Shown in pieces: positions 1-14,200 of a stretch of DNA of 64,000 nucleotides. This DNA is from Pholis gunnellus (lineage: Eukaryota; Chordata; Actinopteri; Perciformes; Pholidae). The notes under the pieces are model-generated. The model ran no database searches. It was not told where the DNA came from and saw only the letters and a list, made by a program, of their open reading frames with translations. Position numbers and translations under genes: made by a program. Positions within the stretch are counted from its first letter, which is position 1. Each line of letters opens with the position of its first letter. Location: positions 13,853,303 to 13,917,302 of the forward strand of contig OU342814.1 in assembly GCA_910591455.2 (NCBI GenBank), given 5' to 3'.

Positions 1-1023
1 ATCCAAGATCCGTGGTGACCAACTATGTGAGCGTACTAAAGCTCTGTGAGAAGCTTAGTCACACCCTGTTTATGCTGTCTTGCCAACATATGTTAAATGT
101 CAAAGGGTTGGTTTGGCAAAGTGAGTCCCAAGGCTCGAGCCGGATAATAGAAACCCATATTACACTCCCGCTGCTGGTTCTTCCTTTTCTTTTTCTTTGT
201 ATTGCATGTGGCAGGTCGCTGCCAGAGTAAAGGTTTCTATGGGGATGTGAGTCAACACAAAGCCCGACTGTGTTTCTCCTCATCGCTCAAAGCTTCAGCT
301 CATGAATCCTCTTTTAGTCATGCTGTTTTGACTTTTCATCTTCTGTGTTTCTCTGCAGAATAATGACCACGGTTCACTTTAGGTGTAGCTTTTAAAAGTT
401 AATGTTAATATCCCGACAACTAGGTTTAAATTAGGTTAAATAATGCCGAAAGGTTCTCTAGGTTGTAGTTCAAGACATTTTCTCAAACACTGATTGCAAA
501 GAGGGCACAGTCCAAATTTACTCAGTACTTCACTTAATATTCAAACACAAGTACCATGAGATACTGAGCTGTCAGTGGGTCAGATTGAACATTTACCTAA
601 TGCCTGCAAGTCTGGGCAGAAATACTGGTTTTATTGTTGTGAATCAATAAATAAAGCTGTAAAAATGATCAGTGGCTCAGTCTGTCCATTTTACTGGTAT
701 TGATGTGTTTTTAAGTGGGACGGTGGCAGACGCGTTCGCGCCATTTATAGGAAAGTCATGTCCAGTAATTAAACGGTACCGAAGATGTTTATTGCAAAGA
801 TTTTGATATCACGTTGATGGCCATACGGTGTTTGTCCAAGTGTGTTCAGAGTGTTTGGACAGGAAAGAGCAGTGTTGTTGGTTTGGTTGTTGGGACGTTC
901 GGGCTGTTATTGCACTCTGAAGGGATCTTTTCACTCAGTTTATTGGGCCTTTTAACGGCAACGCCCAGTTCTGTGTCTTCTATGGGACACACTAACTCGT
1001 AAAGCACTTTAAAAAAGTGTGAT

Positions 1024-1024
<1 letters not shown>

Positions 1025-1057
<33 letters not shown>
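1025..1057. repeat. (CA)n microsatellite
   Basis: An uninterrupted CA tract of about 33 bases inside the presumed stox1 intron. Spurious Cys-Val ORFs run through it on the other strand. Confidence 0.9.
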
Positions 1058-1059
<2 letters not shown>

Positions 1060-4000
1060 GAGAAGGGGAGGGCGGGGATGTGGAGGCCTGTTAGACCAAG
1101 AAACACGAAACAAAGCAAAGTGGTCGTGGGACTGGGAGGCAGTCACGACATAAATTACAGTTGGCATCTCTTCCCATTACTCTAAATCTGACTGTATGAA
1201 TGTTTGACATTGTCTCACCAGAGGCTTAACTGTAAATTCACTGAAGCGTGTTCCTCACAAGGTCTCAGTCGATGGGAGACGGGGGGGGGGTTTGCAGTTT
1301 GGGCCGGCCTCAAGTTCATGTTGAATGCCGTGCAGTGTGTCCTTAATGAGGGAGAGAGAGAGAAGATTAGCCTGTTTGCTAACTGGGGCTCTCAGATTAG
1401 ACGATACCAGGATGAGATAAGATGGTGTGTGTCTGTGAGTGTGTGTTTCAGGGAAGGCCATGGAGTGGGGGATTGTGGCAACGAGCCTGATGCTTCGGTT
1501 AGATTTCACCTGTGATAGCATGAAGGTGAAAGGTCAAGGATGAAGTTGTGCAACCTTCTTTCTTGCTTTTTGCGTCTGGTCTCCCATCAAGGCATGAGTT
1601 TAAATCACGTCTGTCACAATATGTAGATGCGGGGAATGATCTTCCCGCTCAGAGCAGCAGGGTGCAGCTAATGGAAGGTCTACAGTGGACTCTGTATGGC
1701 GTGGTGTGTTCGTATTTTCTTCCAAGAGACTGGAGGTAATGCAATCACGTATGAAATGGGACTCATGTGGCCCGCTAACAACGGAGCCATGTGAACACAT
1801 GTGGCATTGATCAGTGTCAGCAGCCAAAGGGATCTCAGCGGGGATCGAAGAAAGAAGGTCTCTGTCAATCATCTCCACAATCTGAGCAGTCAACTTCAGG
1901 CGTTTCTCATTTTCATCCCCCAGGCAGCAAGTTATTCTCACGAGTATATACGACATTGGAAAGAAAATGCACGTTTTTCACTCTACATGGAGCAGAAAGC
2001 GTAGTGTGGGCTTTGCCGCTTTATTTTAATGTTATGGTGAATGCCATTAAAGTGGAATATCAGACTTGTTATATCGAGTTGCATGAGGCCATTGGTTCTC
2101 CCTGAGATACTTTGGATTCAGTGTTGGAGGTCATGACATATGGGATAGAAAATAATATCAAGAGTAATATCTGTACTTATTCATATGATGATTCAAATGA
2201 AACAACATTGAATGGAAAAAAACACAGTTTTAATGTGATGGTGGGTCACAAGGGATCGCTTTACTCCAGCAGTTTGGTGTTGTGCTTTCATAACATTTGG
2301 GGACATGCAAGAAACAATCTGTGACTTTTAGTCCCAAGTGTGGGTTAAGCTCCATAAACATCAGATCCTATAATGCAAGGCAATGGCCTCTTTCATTGCA
2401 GTTAGTATATGCTCGGAAAAAAAACCTAGTTTGTTTGACGTGTTGCCGACCACGTCAGAACGCAAAAGGCAGAGTGAAAAGCTGATCATAGAGAAGTGAA
2501 GTACCTCCTCTACCGGTGTTCCCTACGGGACCTTATTTTGCAAATAACATAGCGGTAGTCAACGTCGAGAGACGTGTAATTCCTGGCAAAATTCAAAGAT
2601 AATTTTGCATCATTTAGTTTCTCTTTTGAGTCACAATACATGTCACCAACACTAGCTAGCTAGGAAACTTAGCCATGTTACACACCCAAATACTAACTTA
2701 CCGGATGTGTTTGATCCAGCGACTTCTGGTCTTTTTGTCTGCCGGGAAGCAAAAGAGCACTTAAGACCCGTTGATCCAATGAGTACGTCCAGGTACGAAA
2801 CACAGAGCTTCAGAGAGAGACTTCACTGACACAACTTCTATGGTGTGTAGTCTTTCTAAAAACCTATTTTTACAGTCTTATACTTCAACAGTTTTATGAC
2901 AGACTGTGACTTTCTTAATGTGCTGAATACATTTTTACATCCCAAGCATCTCATGTGTCATTCATGGCACAATTCAAACAATTCTCCTGGTCTCCTCCAT
3001 TATACAACTTGTTTTCACAGGCTGAGTAGGACTAACCATTGTGAGGGAACAGACTGTGACGTGTAACATTGGTGGAATGCCCCTTTAAGTGGTTTCATTG
3101 AACTGCTGCCCGTTTTAAGTTGGTTTAGTCTCGTCTTCTGTTTGACTGCCGAGCGGGGTTTTGTTGCCATGGCCACCAGCAGGGTATTCATGCTGTGTAT
3201 GACAATGAGTGTAATGTCGGCGGCCCGGTCTTAGATTACAGGAAAACAGGAGGTCTGTTCCCTCCGGAGAGAAGATAGTTACAACGGTGAGCGGTCACGC
3301 CTGCTAATGTTAGACTCAATAAACACTAGTTCTCTGCTTGCATTACACAAAGAAACTGCTGTAGGTGTATTATTTTTTTTGTTCCTTCTGTCTCACACCT
3401 ACATTGTCAGTCTCACTTTTCTGTTCTCAGTGCTGCTATCAGACCGTAGTAAATTGAAGGGCATGTGAGGAACATGCTGCTGTTGTTGATGTTAGCAGGT
3501 GTCCGACAGGATATCCTTCTCTGAACCAGGACGTAGTCAGAGAGGACAACACTCTGTTTACCCAAACTGCATCTGGGCAAAGATATCTATGACGTCACTT
3601 TAAAGAGGTAGTGATTACTTAATTGATTCCCTGGGATTAATAATCTACCCCCGCCCCACCCTCCCCTGACCCTATCATGTCCTTTTGACTGCTGACGGTG
3701 GTTATAAAGCGGTTGCTATGTGGACAGCCTGACAGACATTCCTATAGGAAGTTAACAACAATGAGTGGCTAAGTCAGCAGCACTAATTCACTGCCCAGGG
3801 AGACTGCTATTGAGATATCCGCTCTGAGGTTTAGTCAGATTAACGTCTTCTGTCGGAGCCGGGGGGATACCAGATGGCTTGTTTTTTACAGTCCCACCGT
3901 GGGCCATAGGATCCGTTTTACAAAGAAAGACCCCCTGTCTGTGAGACTTAAGTGAGCTCACTGTGCCGATAATTGATTTTTTACTGACTTTGCTTGACAT

Positions 4001-5794
4001 GGTCCTTACTGAGGATACAACTTTTTCAATTCAGGTAAAACACTGATTGAGTAGCAGCTTGATTAGAATATTTCCTGTGCATCGCACATGATTGTTGAAG
4101 TGTAAATGCAATCGGCAGAAGTAAAACGCTAACGTTTGGTTATAAACAAACTACGGCTGGGTTGCATGATTGCGAGTACAACGAGGCTGTGAAGGCGGAC
4201 GAGTCGGTGTGACGTCTCAACTTTAATTTAACCACAGACCTTATTTCAGGCACCACTTTATTTGGACTTTTTGTTTAATTGTGCGGGTAAAAGGTCCAGT
4301 ATATTAGCCCCTCCTCTCCCCTAATTAGTTTTATTGTGATTGTCTGTTTCATGTCAAAGGCTCAGCTTGACAGGCAATAACTGATAACTGACAACAGTTG
4401 AAAACAAATGTTTATTACAACTATAACCTTTTTATTCAATGCAAATTATTATGCAGCTCTGATTGGGCTACTTTTTGCGAGTCAAATCTGGAAACACTGT
4501 GTGTGCCGCACCAAAGAAGTGCTGTATGTGTTTGGTAAGTATGTGTTCTGTCATTCTTTACCGTGGCAGGTATTTGATCAGTTGTTTGTTTCCCTTGCCT
4601 TGGACATAAGTGGTTCAAGTGTGAGGGTTGTAAATGTTTAGTTTACGTCAAGTGCGAGCTGGGCAGTGTTTTCGTTGAATGCCCTGGGGTTGATGGGAGA
4701 ATCACTCACAGTCACACTCTCCACATGTTTAGGCCTAATTCACACATGTGTACACACAAGTGTTGTTGTCAGCACAACTGGAAACTTGAAATCGCACGGG
4801 GAAAACAACTGGCTATATGGTGGAGTTCAAGTCACGTGTGTGGTCATTTTTTTTGACTTGCGCTTGCACTAAAGTTGAATTAGATCCTCCTGATGGTAAA
4901 TAAAATACAGCAGACGAGGACTGTTTGTGTCATCTCCCTTCTTTCGCCCATTACGCTCCTTTTATGTGTAGCTGATTAACCAAAACCAATTTCCCAGTCC
5001 CGTGGGTAAGGTTATGTCCATGCCCTTGTGTCTGCTCTTCATATGAAGGGAGTTTGTGTTAACCCGACCCAGATGCTAATCATTCATCAGCAGAGGGATC
5101 TGGTGCTTTCATTGAGCTCACTTCTCATTAGTAAACATCACGCTTTGTGTTCTGTAGGTAGTATGTTTTTGTAGAGAATTAGTCAAAAAGGCAGACATCT
5201 GTGTCAGTGTGTAAGCTTTGTAAAATAAATAACTGTTTCTCAAAGGTAAAATGTTCTCATTTTCTCTTTTACATTATCGCTCAGGGGTTCATAATGCGTT
5301 CCTGGGGATCCCACTGTTGATGCTCAGCAAACAAAACCCCCATTCACATTCTCACCCTAACCATAACGTCAACCATATCTGATCTTAACCTAAACACCAA
5401 CATTTGGACTAAAACTAACCCCCTAAAGGCTTATATCTGACAATAAACATTTCTAACATTATGCAGGCCAGTAACTGCGCCGTTTATCGGACATTTTTCT
5501 TCTTTCCTTTCAGTGATGCAGGTCGAACGGAAGAAGTCACTTGTCACTTGTAGAATAAGGAACTTAATAAAGAAAAGATACATTTTCCTTTACTTGTGCT
5601 ATTAGTTCCTCTTTTCTCTGAACAAAATAACTACTAGAACTGATGATTAGAGACTTTCAAGGTAACCAGTTGTTTGGATACAACTGTTTTAAAGTCCACG
5701 TTCAGTTTTGATGTCCTATCCTGTTAACGGGTTGTAGAAGAGTCTTTATGGCACTACTATCTGAACCCTCCTGCGCTCTACACTATAGGCTTTG

Positions 5795-5814
5795 CACACA
5801 CACACACACACACA
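5795..5814. repeat. (CA)n microsatellite
   Basis: A short CA tract of about 20 bases in the presumed stox1 intron, followed by an A-rich run. Confidence 0.85.
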
Positions 5815-6484
5815 AAAACATTTCGTAACCACTGCATGTTGTTTCAATTACGTTTCCCCATGTGTGAAACTGCTGATTGTTTTTGATACTGAAATGAAAT
5901 GTTTCTAAAAATGTCTGGTCGTCTTTAAAAGCAGCTTGGTTTTATGATTTGAAAGCCTCGTGGCTTTAACGGGCTCCCACAGTTTGCATGTCAGAGGAAC
6001 ACTGTCGGTCTGCAGCGCTGTGCAGATTGGTGGGGTTTGGATGTGGAGTACACATATACAGAATGATTCATGATGTTTTTATAGCCATAAGACAAATGTT
6101 TCCAAGGCTGTCCGTGTCATTCTTCCTAGTCTCGCTCACTTTCGGTAACATGTTTGTCTCGGGGCACCTTCCAGACGTGTAGGGCCGTATGATATCGGAT
6201 CAGCCCGGCAGTTAGACCTGTGGTCACTTCTGTGGGAGTGATGGAATTCCGTGGTCTGTCCCAGTCCTGATGGAATTTCAAAAGCAGTCAGGCATGGTTC
6301 ATATAACTCGCATAAATAGACCACATCGGTCATGATTTAGAAGGTGGTTAGGAGAGGAACGCAACTTCAGTGCTTTGAGTTGTTTTCACTGGCAGCACAA
6401 GTCAGAGAGGGAGACCTCTCAAACCCAGGTGTGTTTGTGTATGTTTACTGCATCAGGCCCACCTGTTTCACTCAATAATCTGCT

Positions 6485-6486
<2 letters not shown>

Positions 6487-6520
<34 letters not shown>

Positions 6521-6524
6521 TCAG
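6487..6524 (+). promoter_or_regulatory. (TG)15-T5-CAG 3' splice site of a stox1 exon
   Basis: Fifteen TG units (6487-6516) are followed directly by five T and then CAG, which ends at 6524. The exon starts at 6525. The tract therefore replaces the usual polypyrimidine tract. This is the same architecture as the TG-T tract before CFTR exon 9 (legacy numbering), where UG repeats bound by TDP-43 and a short T run cause exon skipping. Regulation of this fish exon is inference. Confidence 0.75.
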
Positions 6525-9500
6525 GTGACCTGTCCCCGGTGCAGATGTCCCCTGTCCCCCAGTCCCAGTTCATTCCCTTGGCTGAGGTGTTGTGCTCAGT
6601 CATCTCAGATATGAACTCCTCTCAAATCACCGTCAACCAGGAAGCACTTATCAATTACATGAGCAAAGCCCACCCAGGTAATGCATCAAATATCACCTCA
6701 GCTTGCTTGTTAAAGGGATGTTTAGACATTTTTGTAAATGCGCTGTTAGGGTTTTAGCTATCGCCATCAGCTTAGATTAGCAAAGAGACTGGAGACAGGC
6801 AAGGAGAGTTCAAATATCGTCATTGACAAGTCGGCATTTTACGAGTGGTTATATGCTGGACCATTTCTTGAGTCCTGCACATAACCCTGTGTAAAACTGC
6901 AACTTCTCTATTTTTACACCTCGGTTTTTGCTTGTAATAAACAAGCAAGCAAGATATATTGTGTTAATTAGTGATCGTAGAGGTGCTCTTTGGAGGTTGT
7001 CACCATAGGACAGAGCTATGCTAGCTGTTTACCCGTCTTTGTCTTAAACTAAGCTAAACAGCTCCAGGCTGTAGCTTCATATTTAATGGATTGATGTGAG
7101 AGTGGTATCAATATTTTTATCTAACTGTGACTTAAAATCTTTTCCAAAATGTCAAACTTTTGCTTTATGGAAATATTTGATCATTTTCAAGCTACAAACA
7201 ATTTGTCCCTTTGCTCGTATTTTGTCCTTAACGCTCTTTTCTCTTTATACGTCTCAGGGATAACCATCCCGACTCAGGACATCCTCTACAATGCTCTGGG
7301 CAATCTGATCAAGGATCGCAAAATTTACCATACAGGCGAGGGCTACTTCATCGTCACGCCCCAGACCTATTTCATCACCAACAACATGGTCCGAGAGAAG
7401 AGCTGGTGGACTTCTGGTTCAGCAGACGACCCTCCCTCACCTCCTCCCATTACTTACCTATTGAGCAACGACGCTTGTGTTGACAGCACTCAAACGCAGC
7501 CAGCGGCGCACTGCAAGTCTTGCAGCTGCTTCAGCCCTCTGCAAACATCCACCAATATCGCCTCCGCTGCTGTAACAGCCACCGTCCCTCCCTCCACTGT
7601 CCCAGACCAGCATTCGGTCTCTTTCTCCGTCAGTGAATGTACAGGCAAGAGCTTGAAGTGGCCCCGAACGTTAGATCACAAACCCACCGTGCAGCATCAG
7701 TCCACGTCCACAGCTGCAGATTGTCATGCAAGTGAGATCAGCAAAACTACAGCCACTACTAACGCCACTGGCCGCAAAGAAAAAGACAGCAAACCGGGGA
7801 GGAAGTTTGGTCTCAATTTGTTCCGAAGGAATGGAGGTAAGAAGGAGAAACCAAAGAAGGAGTACACATCATTTTCGGCCCAGTTCCCTCCAGAGGAGTG
7901 GCCAGTAAGAGACGAGGAGGACCTGAACAACTTGCCCCGTGACCTGGAGCATGCCATCATCAAACGCATCAACCCGGAACTGACTGTGGACAACTTGACA
8001 CGTCACACGGTCCTAATGAAGAAGCTGGAGGAGAGAAGGGAAAGAGGGGTGGACAGAGTGTTGGACAGGGGTCTGGATAAAGATGATAAGGGAGTAGACA
8101 AGGGAATGTCTACTGAGATCCTAGCAAAACCCAGGCATCATCACTCCGCTAAGGCAGGGAAAAGATCTGCTCAGAAGACCTCTCGCAGCAAGAGGAGGGC
8201 CCATTCCTCCAGAGAGAAGCAGAAGGAAAAGGAGAAGGAGAGGGTTAAGAGTAAGGCTCCCATATGTGCGGATAATTATCCAGAGGGGGAGGATTTGATC
8301 CCTTCTCGGCTCAAAGTGGAAATCCCTGTTGATGAACAAGATCAAGTGGAAGAAGGTGGAGCTGTTGAGGGGAAATCTCTTTATAAGAAACGCATTGAAA
8401 ACCCTTTCCAAAGTCATCTAATCAAAGAAGCTGAGACCCTTATTCCTGCCAGCATCAACAAAGAGCATAAAAGGCGAGAGGTGAAAGAGGGCAAGGTTTC
8501 GGGGCCAGGGAAGAAGGATCGAACGTCTCACCGCTCCAAATCCTGGGACCCACACGGGGCCAAAGTGATCGCAGCGGATGGAGAGCATGCAGGGAAATCC
8601 CCTACATCTGAGGACAGGTACAACTGTGTCCATGAGAGGGACCTTACTGCTGACCATTTGCTCCAAGCAGACATCAAGATCAACAGTGAGCTGCCCCCGG
8701 ACTACAGCTCAGCCTACCCACAGAGCAGTACGCTTCGGATAGACGACAAGATCCGGCATCAGAGGGAGGGAAGCGGCAAGGAGAGCCGGGAGAGAGAAGG
8801 CGAAAATGGGCATTTTCAGGAGGCCGAATACAACGGTGTACCAGACCACAGCCAAGCTATAGACGACAGCCTCTCTAATATCCAACAATACTCCAATACT
8901 AACGCCGTTCTCCCTACCCATTCCTATGAGACTGTCATAAACCACTCTTATGACCCAGCTCCGCCCTGGCCCAAGCCCTCTTTGCAGCGGAAACACTCCC
9001 TCAGACTCTCCAACCCACAAAGGGATGATACTCCGAGGCCAGAGCTCTCTTCACACCAGCAGGCCTGTGAAACTACAGCCGCCCAGGAACAACGGGAGAT
9101 AAGACCCGTCACTATTAGTAATAGAGAGCAAAGGACCATGAGCCAGGGAGAAAGGCCAGAACTGATAGCTGACAGCCCTCCCTCCATAACCGACACCGAC
9201 GGCTTTATAGAAGACGACTATAGGCTCTATCAGAGAGCGGAAGAGCAGGAGGATGAGGATGCCTGCAGCTCCTTGTGTCTGAATGAGGAGGAGATCATTG
9301 ATGCTGCAAATGCGTACCGTACAGGTGTAGCGGACTACCATGGCCACCAGTTGGTTTACCATGACCATGAATCTGATTTGCAATATCAGGGGCCCCGCCG
9401 GCACTACTATAATTCCAACTTTCACCAACCACAAGTCGCTTCGACACAAGATTCAAGGGACAGCACTTTCACAGATCTCATGCCCCCACCAACCCAGAGG

Positions 9501-10787
9501 GAAGCTTCCCTCAGCCCCACCAGACCCGGAGAGACCGGCTGGAGGATCCATCATCGCCGTCAGAGAACCGGATCGCCGGAGGCCCAAAGTGAATCCAGCC
9601 CTCGGCGAGGCACATTGATCCAGGTGGAGAGACGCCACGTGGATTGTCCCGAACGATCTGAAGTTGCAGACGGCAGCATCTTTGACTACTGCCAGACCAG
9701 CGAGATAGATTCAGACACGGAGACTGTCCGTAAATCGGCTGACGAGGGCGACGGTGAATCTGCTCACTGGGCCGCTGAGGTGGCGGCGGTGCAGGCGGAT
9801 GAGCTCGATGAGACGGGTGTTCCTCAGACCCAGAGGGGCGTTCTGAGCATGCCCAGTGGAGCCAGAGGGGCAGAGATTGGGGAAGCGGTGGAAATAGGAG
9901 AGAACCAGAGCATCACAGGGGACAGTGGTATAGATTCTCCTCGGTGAGTGCCTCTTTTTAAAGTTCTCCACTTTAGCTGCAATAAGATACTGTGATATTG
10001 TGTTTCCATTTCATTATAGCTTACTTTGAGACCAGGGGTTTCTTTTCAAAGCCATTGAACTTACTGAAAGTTAGACAGCTAACACAGACTGAGACTGATG
10101 AAAAGGTTTTATGAGGAGAAAAAAGGTCCGAATCCTGCAGCCCAGATCCACATTCTCTTCAGGCCAGTGTGTTTTTTTTTATCAGTTTTCACACCTTAAG
10201 CTCTGGTCTTATCTCTCCGACCGTGAGCCCACACCGGACTCAATCCCATAACATTCTGGAGGAGCTTTCGAGCAAACTCCAAAATAAACACTGTACTGAG
10301 GTTAGTTAACCTCTGGGTTACATGCCTGTGATTGGCCTTATTCCCAATTTGTATTTTTTCCTTTAAAGTAAGCTGAACAAACACCTTGTGACCAATTATA
10401 GCATCCAGTATTTGGACAGGAGGGAGTCATTTTGATAATTATGTGTAATTGCTGTGCGGCACTTAAATTCTCATGTTATAATCAAAGAGGAAGAAAAGAC
10501 TTCTTTTCTTTCACTGAACTCGCTGTGCCCCCCGATATGTGTGTGGACAGATGTGGTGCGTGAACACGTCACCTAATTGAAATAGCATATTTATAGAAGA
10601 TATCAACCTCATGCCCCCTTTCTCCCCCTACAGGACCCGCGTCAGTCTGGCCTCCACTAACACTGTCATCCTGGAGGGTCTCAAGAGGAGAGGCTTTTTA
10701 CAAAACTTGGAGAAACTGCATTCAAAGAGCAGCGCCATTCGGCCGCAGAGCTCCCTGCTACAGCTAACTCCGGTCATGAACGTATAG
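6525..10787 (+). CDS. stox1: stox1, storkhead-box protein 1 (3' three coding exons; 5' exon outside window)
   Basis: Coding exons are 6525-6677, 7258-9943 and 10634-10787 (stop TAG 10785-10787). All junctions are GT-AG and phases agree (G|GG at the first, CG|G at the second). They give about 996 residues plus the missing exon 1; human STOX1 has 989 in all. The first exon and the start of the second form the storkhead winged-helix DNA-binding domain, with GEGYFIVTPQTYFITN matching human STOX1. Next comes the conserved block SFSAQFPPEEWPVRDEEDL...INPELTVDNL, then a long Lys/Arg- and Ser-rich low-complexity region. The end keeps GDSGIDSPRT and LTPVMNV, close to human STOX1 and unlike the STOX2 tail. 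The family consists of nuclear/cytoplasmic transcription regulators; human STOX1 is linked to pre-eclampsia and to cell-cycle control. Several long ORFs inside the big exon, on both strands, are shadows. Confidence 0.92.
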
Positions 10788-11204
10788 CAGGCTTGCCGAA
10801 GCTTTGTGTGGCAGCTGACGGATCTCTTCACGTAGCTCAGCGTGAAAAGGCCAAAACCGTGAGCTGGACTCTCCAGTTCTATGCAACTGCAAAGTCAGAG
10901 GTTCGCACTTTGTTGCCTACCTCCACATATGGATACCTATTAAAACAGATGTACAGTATACATATATATATATATTTCTTTTTGTAAATAATACAAAAGG
11001 TAATACACTATGATTTATCCATTCATGGAGTTCCTTGTATGTGCCGTTAAATGCATGGTGTATTGACAGCATTGTGTATTTTGTGATATTGTTTTGCATA
11101 TGTACAGTTTTCCTTCTCTACATGCCTCATTGGTTAAAATGTTCATAGCAGCAATAGCGTCTCCTAGAGTTTCTGTTTTCTCTTGTCATATAGCAATTAT
11201 CACA

Positions 11205-11210
11205 AATAAA
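11205..11210 (+). terminator. stox1 poly(A) signal AATAAA
   Basis: Canonical AATAAA about 420 bases after the stox1 stop codon, followed by a T/G-rich stretch (about 11221-11250). It is the first strong signal downstream. Confidence 0.7.
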
Positions 11211-14200
11211 ATTGTCAACTAACGTTTTCTCTTGTGTCGTGTTATTGCTCCCTATAAAACATTTAATATCGACAGAAGAGTGCCTGCAATGATTTAATCA
11301 AAACAATGTAAGATTATACGGTGGCAATGAGAGTTAGACACACTGTGAATTAAGAAAACAGGTGCAAATAGACTCGGCTTAAACAAATGAAGAGACATCT
11401 TCACCTATTTGACAACACATGCGCAGCGTTTAGAAAAAGCGCTGCAAGAAGGTCACAATGCAAGAGAAACTGTTCCCAGGATGGCTCATGAAGTCACTGA
11501 CTACACGTCAGCGGTGCTGCAAAATCAACTGAACTTTACGTTTTTGTTGGCTCATTTTAACGCTGCGATTACGATTTTATTGCAAATATCTGATTTTAAC
11601 TTAGCCCTGTTACTTTTTACTATAACATCTGAATGATGTACGTGTTTCATGTTTTGACTTGCAGTGCCACAGTAGCTTTATCAGAAAGGACTATTGTTGT
11701 TGGCCCAATAATGCGTTGACTTGACGCAAATGTTTTAATTTAGTTTAATTATATCACTGAATAAAACCGCCAGTTTCATTAAAATAAAAATATTTGTAAA
11801 GCTTACCCAGTTTAACTGTGTGTAGAACTATTATTAACAATTTAAATGACTTTATCAGTTGGTGGGAGATCCCTGGACAGTTACATCAGCTTGAAGAAAG
11901 CGTGTTAAAGTGCTATCTCTAGTGTAAATATCAGGGACGTAAACCAGACATCTGCACCCAGAGGGCTGAGAAGCTCCTATTTCTGAAGGTTACAGTGACG
12001 GTGAATCCCTACCGTGTCTACCTCCACAGGTATCAGAAGTCTGACCTCCAGCTGTGAAGGAATGTAAACCAGTGTAGTGAGTGAGTGTGAGAAGTTTCCT
12101 GACATTAGTTGTTACAGTTCACAGGCCATTCCCCGAGAGCTTTCTCCACATAGATCAAATTACGCCTTTAACATGGCGACTCCGACTGGATCAGTATTGG
12201 TGAAATTCCAGTTTGAGACTCAAGGAAGGACATGGGTCCAATAAAATGTGATATAAAACACTCAGGAGGTGCATTAGTGCCTACCCAACCTCTGGAACTT
12301 CCCCCGGTGCAGTGGTGTGACTGGTGTTGGTCTTTCAAAAGCACTTGCGATGGTAGAGTGACACCATGTGGACACATTGAGGAAGTGCATCAACTATTTC
12401 ATTGCTTAGTCTGTAAAAATGACTTACTGGTAGAAAGTAAACAAGCTTAAGTTAATCTCATTTAGTGTCACCGTTACTGATATGTGCCAATATCTTTATT
12501 TATTTAGCTGTGAGGTTGAACGCTTCTCCCATTGCAAAATCATACGCCATTGATTCAACGCCACAAGAGAGTCAACAACCTTTATTTATCCATATATGTG
12601 CCACTCAGAAATTGGGAAGAGGTGTTACAGGATTTGCCCTTAAGAGAAGCCTATATGGATCATTTACAATTTTTCTCTCTACAATGAGGCCATTGACAAA
12701 AAAAAAATGAAGGGGAAAAAAATAAAGACAATATGGTCGTAACAGTGTAAACACATTGTAATAATATACATGAAAGCAACAAAAAAAAAGCAATAGGTAT
12801 CAGTGACAAATTAAAATGTAGAGTAAGATAGTATGAATAAGAACAGAAGACTCCTGAAAACGTCTCAAATAACAGCTCGGCATACATTTCTACATAGCAT
12901 GCAATAAGGCACCTATCTAACACAAGAGACCTATGCTACAGTTTGAAGCACAATTGTTAACAAAAAGGGAAAAGTAAAATATTGCTCACTGTAATGTTCA
13001 CTCCCATAAAAACTGTATATCTCTCATTCCCTTTCATATAACCCAAGCCATGTCTAAAAAAATACATCAGTTTGTAAAAGATATTTTACAGAGAACAGTA
13101 AATAGAGCGCAATTCATTGGAATTCGGAAAAAATCTTTTAAGCCTTGTAAAAGTGATATTTTCGGGTATAGTCTTTCAGTATACACAAACCTTTTTTTTT
13201 TTTTTAGATCAGAATTGTGATAAGTTTGAAGACCCACATGAGTAAGAGTCCCCTATAGTCTATACATAAGTAAGTCAATTAGTCTCCAACGGTATAAACA
13301 AAGTGTGATGTTGCATTTCGTGTACATGAGGAAACTGCACAGTAAATAATTAGGACACAGGTCATGTTGTAATATGCTACCCAGTAGGTTTTTATTTTCT
13401 ATTATGCATTTCCTAATGGCTAAATTGCATGTTGTAATATAATCAGGGTGTTAGCCAGTATTGCTCTCTGTACAGTCGATGCAGCAGTGTTGCTCACCCA
13501 TCGTGGACATACAAGAAAACAACCGTATAAATATACAAGATGGCTCAAATGTGACGGAGCCCAAATTCAAGAACAAGCTGCATGAGAACACCTGCAACAT
13601 GTTTATCTCCAACACTTAAAACAAATTAAAGTCATAAAAAGGAAAAACAAAAAAGGGTGGAGACGAAATGGATCTTACTATCAAAAATGTTATCTTTTGG
13701 AACAGCACACTAGTCACCTATACATATATATAAAAGAAAATCAATAACTATTTACACTGGATTTTTGATGGGTTATGTGGCTGAAAAAGAAATAAGTATT
13801 TAAATTGAGACAAGTTCTTGTTTTATCAGTTGTGTTGTTGGCCTTGGATAAAGTTGCAGCTGAAAAGCGCACATGTCCACCTGAAGGTACATAAACTCAA
13901 TTATTTTATCAAAAAGACTAACCAGAGGGAGAAGCATATTTTTTTAGATAATCAAATCACATTTTCTTTCTCTTTTTTTTTTTTATTAAAAGTGTTCAAA
14001 AGGAGGTCCTGGAGCAAGTGAAGCACAATCACCAACAAGAATAGAAGCTCCTTCACAATCTATCATCACAGCCTCTCTATCGATCAACAAGTCCCAGACT
14101 CTGCTCTGAATTACAGGTCGCTCGGCCCGTCCTCCTCTGGAGACTTGCGTTACTGTCCCTTCTTTCTCAACAATGTGCTGACCTGACCCCTGTTGTCTAT

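Larger units (their letters stand above)
1..6524 (+). other. Probable intron 1 of stox1, no exon recognised
   Basis: No open frame in this stretch resembles a protein I know. The first recognisable stox1 exon starts at 6525 in the middle of a codon, so an upstream exon must exist. Human STOX1 exon 1 codes for roughly 100 residues, and nothing like it is visible here, so that exon probably lies before the window. The stretch is unique AT-rich DNA with short CA tracts near 1025 and 5795. The call as intron is inference from the split codon and from STOX1 structure. Confidence 0.6.

Noticed and set aside
3788..4000. Minus-strand 70-codon frame (MSSKVSKKSI...)
   Set aside because: Protein-like at first sight, but it has no recognised domain, no supporting splice structure and no neighbouring frame; length is within chance.
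7724..10009. Several antisense and alternate-frame ORFs of 60-132 codons inside the large stox1 exon
   Set aside because: They overlap a well-supported coding exon and match no family; they are shadows of GC-richer coding DNA.
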